A DNA stretch of 64,000 bases from NCBI RefSeq assembly GCF_051622035.1, contig NC_135355.1, forward strand, positions 30,258,986 through 30,322,985. Direction: 5' to 3'. This DNA is from Arctopsyche grandis (lineage: Eukaryota; Arthropoda; Insecta; Trichoptera; Hydropsychidae). This document shows positions 57,919-64,000 of this stretch, piece after piece; position 1 is the first letter of the stretch, and each line of letters starts with the position of its first letter. Under the pieces are notes generated by a model, which had not been told where the DNA came from, searched no databases, and saw nothing but the letters and a program-made list of their open reading frames with translations. Made by a program: the position numbers and the translations under genes.

Positions 57919-59138
57919 ATGTTCAGTCATTCAAGTAGACTAATTTCAAATGACTATAATTGTTGTAAAACAAATGACCCAGTGCTATTAGTAAATTTTT
58001 ACTCAATTTCGGCTCGTGAGGAGGCCTAAGCAGCATCCCCTGCATTTTTATTTCTAAAAAATGAACTTAATATATTTTTAGTAACATTTTGTGCAAGGAA
58101 AATTATTTTTTTAACAAATTAATTATCCACTTCATTGTGTGTTACAAAAAAATGTTATTAATAAAAAATATTTTATAATAAAAATTAAAGAATTTACATA
58201 TCGTTAGAGACAATTTAAGCATTCCTTTTTGAAATATTGAAAAAAAAAATCGGGGCTGGCGTATTCTGCCCCAAAGAGACCTTATGCGGCCAACAAAAAG
58301 CGACTGTCTGTATGCGCAAATACAGATCTTTTTTTTCTCTGCCTTGACTGACTGTCTACACTCTAACCACAGTACCAAGTAAGTAGCAAGTAAACTGAAG
58401 CTGGCGACCACGGGACCACGGCAGGTAAGCGACTGCCCCGAGCTGAATACGAACAACGTCTGCTCACCGTTTGGTGGTAAAGAAACACGTACACTCTTGA
58501 CGAGTCAACATATTGTTATATACAACATTTATTTTTTCTTTGTTTAATATTACTATAATACTGTTCCAACCCCTTTTAAAAATGTCTTCAATTTAAGGAC
58601 CATGATATTGTATACTAACTTTGGCGTTTCTAAATTGAAAAATATAGATTTGCATATTGGACAAACAAGCAAACATTATAAATGATATCAGGGCCGCGCC
58701 TAGGAGTTCGTTCGCCTGTATGCAAATTTAAATCGGCCGCTATTTGATTTTGTGAATCATATTAATAAAAAAAAATTAAGTGCATGCGAGTAGTGCAAAA
58801 ATCTTACCTTTTGATAAATATTTTGTGAGAAATATTGTTGAAAATTTTAATCACAATAAAAATTAACCAGATAAACAGAAAATCAAAACATTTAGTTCTG
58901 GACGGGCCCAGACGACAAGAGAGACTGAAAGTTTTCAAGTTCATTCATGAAAATGTGGTGTTTTTACCTCCCAATCTCACATCTAGGATACTGTTCTTTC
59001 GATGACCAACCAATACTCAAAATCCTTGAAGAAACACATGTGGCAGTCGCAAAGATAACAAAAAATATAAGATCTAGCTCTATGCGCCTTTATATTTCGG
59101 CCGCCTGTGTGGGTTGCACACATTTATACATATTTTAG
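57919..59138. other. Intergenic stretch, no supported gene
   Basis: The GC-richer segments at 58250-58450 and 58690-58735 (GGGCCGCGCCTAGGAG) look like transposon debris, but no matching ends were found. Confidence 0.35.
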
Positions 59139-59667
59139 CCAGCAGTTTGGCTTAATGGTAGCGTATATAATTACCATCACTGAGACCGAAGGTTCGAGTC
59201 ATCGTCAAAACTGCTGGTTAGGTTTGGGGGTTTTGTGACTCCAAATCGATCGTTTCTCTATCAGAGTTTGCCAATTTTATCTGATCATTGCTGAAACGGT
59301 TCCTGAAAAATTGGTATTAGATCATTTCCTGTTGTCACAAAAATCTGACTGTGTATAATTTGTAAAAATTATGCACAGTAATCTGAAATCTATAGATATC
59401 TCTATAGACATCTCTATAATTTCGTATTTATTACATGTATAAAAATTGTAATCTAAAAGAATAAATCTAAAAGTAATCTGTAAGAATAAATCTAAAAATA
59501 ATCCATAGATGTCTCTATGATTATTATTTCTGATTAATTGTTATATGCTATGTATTCTGATTGTATATGTATATTGTATTTCTGACCGTTAAACGTACAC
59601 TCGTCGCATTGGAGCAATCTGTAATGACGAGTGTATATTGATTGTAACAATAAAATAAAATAAAATA
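59139..59667 (+). mobile_element. tRNA-derived SINE
   Basis: The head at 59139-59217 is tRNA-like: CCAGCAGTTT pairs with AAACTGCTGG, with an A-box-like TGGCTTAATGGTAG and a B box GGTTCGAGTC in the right order and spacing for RNA polymerase III. The unique body contains GAAACGGTTCC. The 3' end has the 9-bp stem ACACTCGTC/GACGAGTGT around GCATTGGAGCAATCTGTAAT, then a (TAAAA)n tail. It is the best of the family in this window, and not a functional tRNA gene. Confidence 0.75.
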
Positions 59668-59742
59668 TGGTAGGAGCACCCTTGAATGATATGGAGAATA
59701 TATAATAGCCGAATTTTCCAAGTTACCTGAGTGGATGACAGT

Positions 59743-60000
59743 CATAGGCGGATCCAAGGGGGTGCCATGGGTGCCATGGCCCCCCCCTTGGGACGAATTT
59801 AATTTCATATAATTGTAAATTTTTCATATTTCCTGAATGGGGTTTTACACCATAATAGTTTTCTTTTAAAAAAATACCACAATGTAAGTATCATATCTCC
59901 TATTATTTATATCGTAATGTTAAATCACATAAGTTTTAATTTTTTTTATGTTCAATTTCAAAATGGCACCCTCCTTGACCACTTTCTGGATCCGCCTATG
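59743..60000. mobile_element. hAT-type MITE with CATAGGCGGATCC ends
   Basis: The left end CATAGGCGGATCCAAGGGGG matches the reverse complement of the right end (CATAGGCGGATCCAGAAAGT). The flanks ATGACAGT (59735-59742) and ATGACATT (60001-60008) agree at 7 of 8 positions, an 8-bp hAT-type duplication. Non-coding; it contains GGTGCCATGGGTGCCATGG. Confidence 0.85.
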
Positions 60001-60224
60001 ATGACATTATGAGGACCATTTGACCTCAGACAGTTAGAAGTAGCACGATAGTAAGTATCAAATTTAATGGTTTTAAATTAAAAAAAAAAAATATATAAAT
60101 TTTTATAGCGGACAAACAAACCAAAATTCAACTTTATATGGATAGTAAAATTTTGTGATTTATTGATAGACTTGAAAGTATAAGGCTGTAACAAATTGGT
60201 GACAGCCCTTAAGACTCAACAGGT

Positions 60225-60430
60225 GAGTTTGTGACAGTCGGGTGACATAAACCGAGTTCCCGGGCGTGCGTTACATAAACGAGGGCGACCATGTGTCAGG
60301 ACCGGACATCTGGGCCAACAAACAAAAACCGTATTTAGTGTATTCCGGAGTTTTCGCGCGATAACAACCGGACAGTCGCGCGCGTCTTTCCCGTCGCGCG
60401 TATCTTCTACACGCAATCGCAATAAAAATC
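60225..60430. promoter_or_regulatory. CpG-rich stretch, candidate promoter
   Basis: CpG-dense sequence (CGCGCGATAACAACC, TCGCGCGCGTC, CGTCGCGCGTATC) lies in AT-rich surroundings, about 200 bp long, with a minus frame of 68 codons that has no domain. It may mark the start of a gene lying outside the window on either side, or be a repeat. Composition is the only evidence. Confidence 0.25.
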
Positions 60431-61484
60431 AAAATAAACTAGATGGATTGCGACACAATTGATTCGTAAATGTATCCTACCGATATTTACGCACATAATA
60501 ATATACATAAAGTATAAAAATAAACGTTCGGGTATTGTGAAAAGTCGGTCGAAGAGCGTCACTGTTGCGGCGAGCTGAAAGAGCTTTTCACGACATTGAT
60601 ATTTTTACTATCGTCGATTCGCATTTCTTTACCGTCGAATATTTCCAATAACGTATTTATTTCTATTCATTGGCATGACATTCAAAATATATATAAGTTT
60701 TTTTTACATACATTATCACTACGCGAAAGTTATACCGTTTGGAAATGTGTATACAATTTTTGAATCAGAATTCCATTTTTCCAATTGAACATTTCTTTTA
60801 TATGTGGTAGTTTTTAATTTACAGATAATTTTTTTTCAAAGGTGTATAAATTGACGTATTTTTAAATGCAGTATTAAATTTTGTTTATTTTACATTAAAA
60901 GGAAAGTAACTGTATAGTTTACAAAAATATAAATGTGTGTGTAATTGTATGTATGTGCCCACTCTTTTCTTTCTGTCCATATATTTTTATATCAAGTAAT
61001 TTATTTTTGATGATCAGTATATTTTTCAACTAGTTAATATAATTTATATACTTCGAAAATAGTTTTATTGTTGTGGGAAGGTTGTCGATCAAAGATGTTT
61101 TTTTTATTGTTCATTTCCTGTTGTGCAAGAACTTTTTTCCTTGTATTTTTTTATTCCAATTCAGTGATGGCACACAATTTCAACGTTCATTCCAATAAAA
61201 CTTATATGTACATATGTATACAGATATTTAGTGATATGATATGATATACATATGTATGTATATACATAAAATATAATATTTTCATCAATAAAAATTGATT
61301 GCTCGTGTGCATAAGTAAAAAAAAAATTGATTTTAAAAACTTTATCAATACTGTTTATTTTTAACAGTTATAAATTGCTATATATTATTTCTTAGTTAGT
61401 ATTTTTACATATTATATATCTATATATTTTACATATCTTTTATCTATATGTATATGTATATATATGTACATATGCATATATAAT
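60431..61484. other. AT-rich stretch, no gene seen
   Basis: No frame or bounded repeat recognised. It has many TATATGTA microsatellite runs. Confidence 0.4.
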
Positions 61485-61810
61485 CAATGTTTGTCTGTCA
61501 CGTATGGATTCCTATACCATTTAACCGATTGCGATGAAACTTACAAGAGTTATTGTGTGCATGTCCGTGATGGTTTCTGTAAAAAAAATCCCCCCAAAAA
61601 CGGGAACGGAAACGGGAAAAACGGGAATGAGTGGCATTGCAATGCAATAATATCAAATCGCGTCTCCACCTGTGTTGTTAGGGTAAAAAAAAAACAAACG
61701 ATGGAATAATTTCAAATGTGTTCGCTGCCTGCGTTTATCCGACAAACTATCATTACTGTAATAACGGGAACGGGAACAGGAACAGGAACTGGCATTGCAT
61801 GCGTTATTGA
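61485..61810 (-). repeat. Dispersed repeat remnant, reverse copy
   Basis: TTTAACCGATTGCGATGAAA and GGAACGGAAACGGGAAAAAC correspond, in reverse, to the repeat at 57545-57918. A (CGGGAA)n-like run is expanded here in two places. The 81-codon plus frame is a by-product. Confidence 0.5.
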
Positions 61811-63400
61811 GGCATTGAAACTAGTACACATATAAAATAATGTTTAATTTTATACATTATTTTAATTATGTCTTTTCTGAATACAATAATGTGATAAGGT
61901 ATCATTTAATCTAAGTAGGTGTTATATTTTTCTCATTTTCACTTTTTATATACATAAATATGTATGTAAAAGAGCTCTAGGAATGGAAAATACCCGACAA
62001 GACTTATATACAATTTTAATGGTATACAATGTGTCAAATAAATGCCGCACGTTCATGGAAAAATAAAAACAACATCATCAAACTAATGACCGATGGTAAA
62101 AAAAGTAGAAAAAAACGTTGTATTCAGATAAAACAATGCTGAAGACGAGCCAAGCTCATTAATTTGTCAAAATTCTTTCAGGCGATTTACACGTAAAACC
62201 GATTCGCTGAAATAATAGGGGAAATAAATAACACAAACTTTACGATTAACTCAACGATGACCAACCATGCAAAAATAAAATTTATATTTATATTAAATGT
62301 AGAAATTTTATTCGAATCAGTCGTGTGTCGTTCGATCCGGCGAATGCCGTCTAGAATTTGCATCATCTTATATCATAATTATAATTTAAAATTATAATTC
62401 CAGTCATTTTGTTTTTATTTTTCAAAGGTATGTATAAATTGCTGCTTTAAATTTCGTACAGTATCGGTTTGGATTCAATCACAACTTATAGTATCTAATC
62501 GGCTGTTGAAAAAAAAAAAACAAACAAATGAAGTGTCTTTCGTGTTATGTTACATTTTACGATTTATAACACATAACTTATGTATTGTAAATTGTAATTT
62601 TGAAAATGTGAGTAATTAATCAAGAATCCGATGGGTAGAAGTATTGCAATCAGCAACAAACAAGCGATCGAGAGAATTAACAAGACTTTAGTGAACAGGT
62701 ATTTTTTTTATTATATTATATTATATGTATTGTATTGAAAAATAAAATAGCATAATTCTTAACCTCCACTGTCAATCGCAAACTATTCTTGAATCCTTTT
62801 ATCCGGATGAGTGTCCGAATTGAAGCTTTACAATTCTTTGAGAGTTCAGAAAATATTTGGCAGAGTCGACTTGTTAAATAAAAGAATCGTAGATAAAGAC
62901 GTTTCCTAATGTTTCATGGAAATATCTACATATTTAACACGACAGTCAAAGTATAGTGTGGTTATGTTATCTTTTTAATTTAACGATTTCGGTTTTTGTA
63001 CTGAACGTTCAAATACGTACAGCTATTTTAAAACATTTTAATTTCATAAAAAATAATTTAAGCCAAAACTAGCGTTAATTTAAAATTTTTGGAGAATTGT
63101 TCTGATCTGCGAATGCTGGTTTGCCAAGTTTTGCCATATTTTAAGACGGTTATCAAATCGTTTGCGCAATGAGCCTTGGTTAAACAAGCAGCGGCTGAAA
63201 ATGTGTCTTTAAAGTGGATTTTAAGTGAACGTGACGTAATTATTGATCATCGGTACTAACTGGATGTCTATAAAATAAATATAATGACCGATTTGAAAAC
63301 ACATATTAATAAAATTCTTAAATTGAGAAAAACGGAGATTTCCAAATAAGAATTTCACATTTGTCACTAGTTAAAGTATCTTGGCGAAGTTAAAGTATCT
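61811..63400. other. AT-rich stretch, no gene seen
   Basis: No coding frame or bounded repeat recognised. Confidence 0.4.
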
Positions 63401-63458
63401 TGACTAATGATAAAGCTATCTACATACATATGTATGTAGATAGCTTTATCATTAGTCA
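63401..63458. repeat. Perfect 58-bp palindrome
   Basis: 63401-63429 is the exact reverse complement of 63430-63458 with no spacer. It opens TGACTAATGATAAAGCTATC, with centre ACATACAT|ATGTATGT. It ends exactly one base before the TC start of the Helitron-like element. Confidence 0.95.
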
Positions 63459-63647
63459 TCTAATATATAATTTCGAAAGAGACTTTTAAGTATGTATGTA
63501 ACTATTATATTATTGGTTCGTAAATCCGTGACGTCATCGAACAAATGAATATATTCAAATAAATTTAATAAATTGGTCACTATTAGATTGGCCATGTTTA
63601 AGTGTTTTATATTACAAATACCGAGCGAAGCCGGGTAAAAACAATAG
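63459..63647 (+). mobile_element. Short Helitron-like element C, without the minisatellite
   Basis: It starts TCTAATATATAATTTCGAAA, contains GTGACGTCATCGAACA as in elements A and B, and ends CGAGCGAAGCCGGGTAAAAA then CAATAG followed by T. It has the family ends but only about 190 bp and no GC-rich array, so the array is a later addition or was lost here. Confidence 0.6.
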
Positions 63648-63927
63648 TTATAAAAATGTAACATGGAAACGTCACTTGAGAAGTGTTTGTAGAAGTCTTT
63701 TATATTATAAAATTTTATGTAAAGGATTCATTCGAAGTCAAATTTTTGAAAGATAAGAGCCTTTTGAACATTTTGGAAAATATTCGCTATGTGGACTTGT
63801 GCGATTCAATTAAATGATTTTAAATTTAAAAAGTCACTGGTTAAAAGCACACACAATTCCTTAAAATTTCGTAATAACCAAGTATTTAGAACGTATTAAA
63901 ATATTTCGTAATATAAATTTATTATAA

Positions 63928-64000
63928 ACTAGTTGTTTTACCCGGCTTCGCTCAGTATTTGTAATATAAACAGCTTAAACATGGCGAATCTAATAATAAA
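63928..64000 (-). mobile_element. Helitron-like element D, cut by the window edge
   Basis: Read in reverse, the end is CGAAGCCGGGTAAAACAACTAG followed by T in overlapping blocks, as in elements A-C. The rest lies beyond the window. It faces element C in inverted orientation, 280 bp away, repeating the A/B arrangement. Confidence 0.6.

Noticed and set aside
59139..59217. A possible tRNA gene (A and B boxes, closing stem)
   Set aside because: The arms do not fit a standard cloverleaf, and the sequence continues into a SINE body with a shared 3' tail.

Overview
The window is AT-rich nuclear DNA from an insect. The two multi-exon genes are innexins, the invertebrate gap-junction proteins. A short (CCTAA)n tract matches the insect telomere repeat TTAGG. 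The repeats (an RTE-clade LINE, Jockey-like LINE pieces, tRNA-derived SINEs, PIF/Harbinger and hAT MITEs, Helitron-like elements ending in CTAG) are of insect type. A lepidopteran or other holometabolous source is plausible, but the sequence alone does not fix the species.

Layout. 1-12.6 kb is repeat-rich: a foldback repeat, a broken hAT transposase relic, two inverted Helitron-like elements carrying long GC-rich minisatellites, several MITEs and a deletion-derivative Harbinger element. 12.7-15.7 kb is an intact 995-codon RTE-type LINE, followed by other LINE remnants. 16.6-18.9 kb is a complete seven-exon innexin of the Inx7 type. 18.9-37.0 kb is intergenic, with foldback elements, modular nested repeats, two CpG-rich islands that could be promoters or non-coding exons, and a 490-bp piece of a vertebrate, bird-type olfactory receptor gene at 34.24-34.73 kb. 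37.4-52.7 kb is a complete four-coding-exon innexin of the Inx1/ogre type, whose introns hold a LINE interrupted by a hAT MITE, a SINE, a Harbinger MITE, nested repeats and a large foldback element. 52.7-64 kb shows no convincing gene; it holds AT-rich DNA, a tRNA-derived SINE, a hAT MITE, and two Helitron-like ends at the right border, one next to a perfect 58-bp palindrome.

The two innexins lie in the same orientation about 18.5 kb apart. They would supply subunits of hexameric or octameric gap-junction channels in the plasma membrane. Their linkage resembles the ogre/Inx2/Inx7 cluster of Drosophila; no Inx2 is seen between them here. All other long open frames are shadows, repeat translations or transposon pieces. 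The most unexpected item is the bird-like olfactory receptor fragment, which is either foreign DNA joined in assembly or a real transfer.
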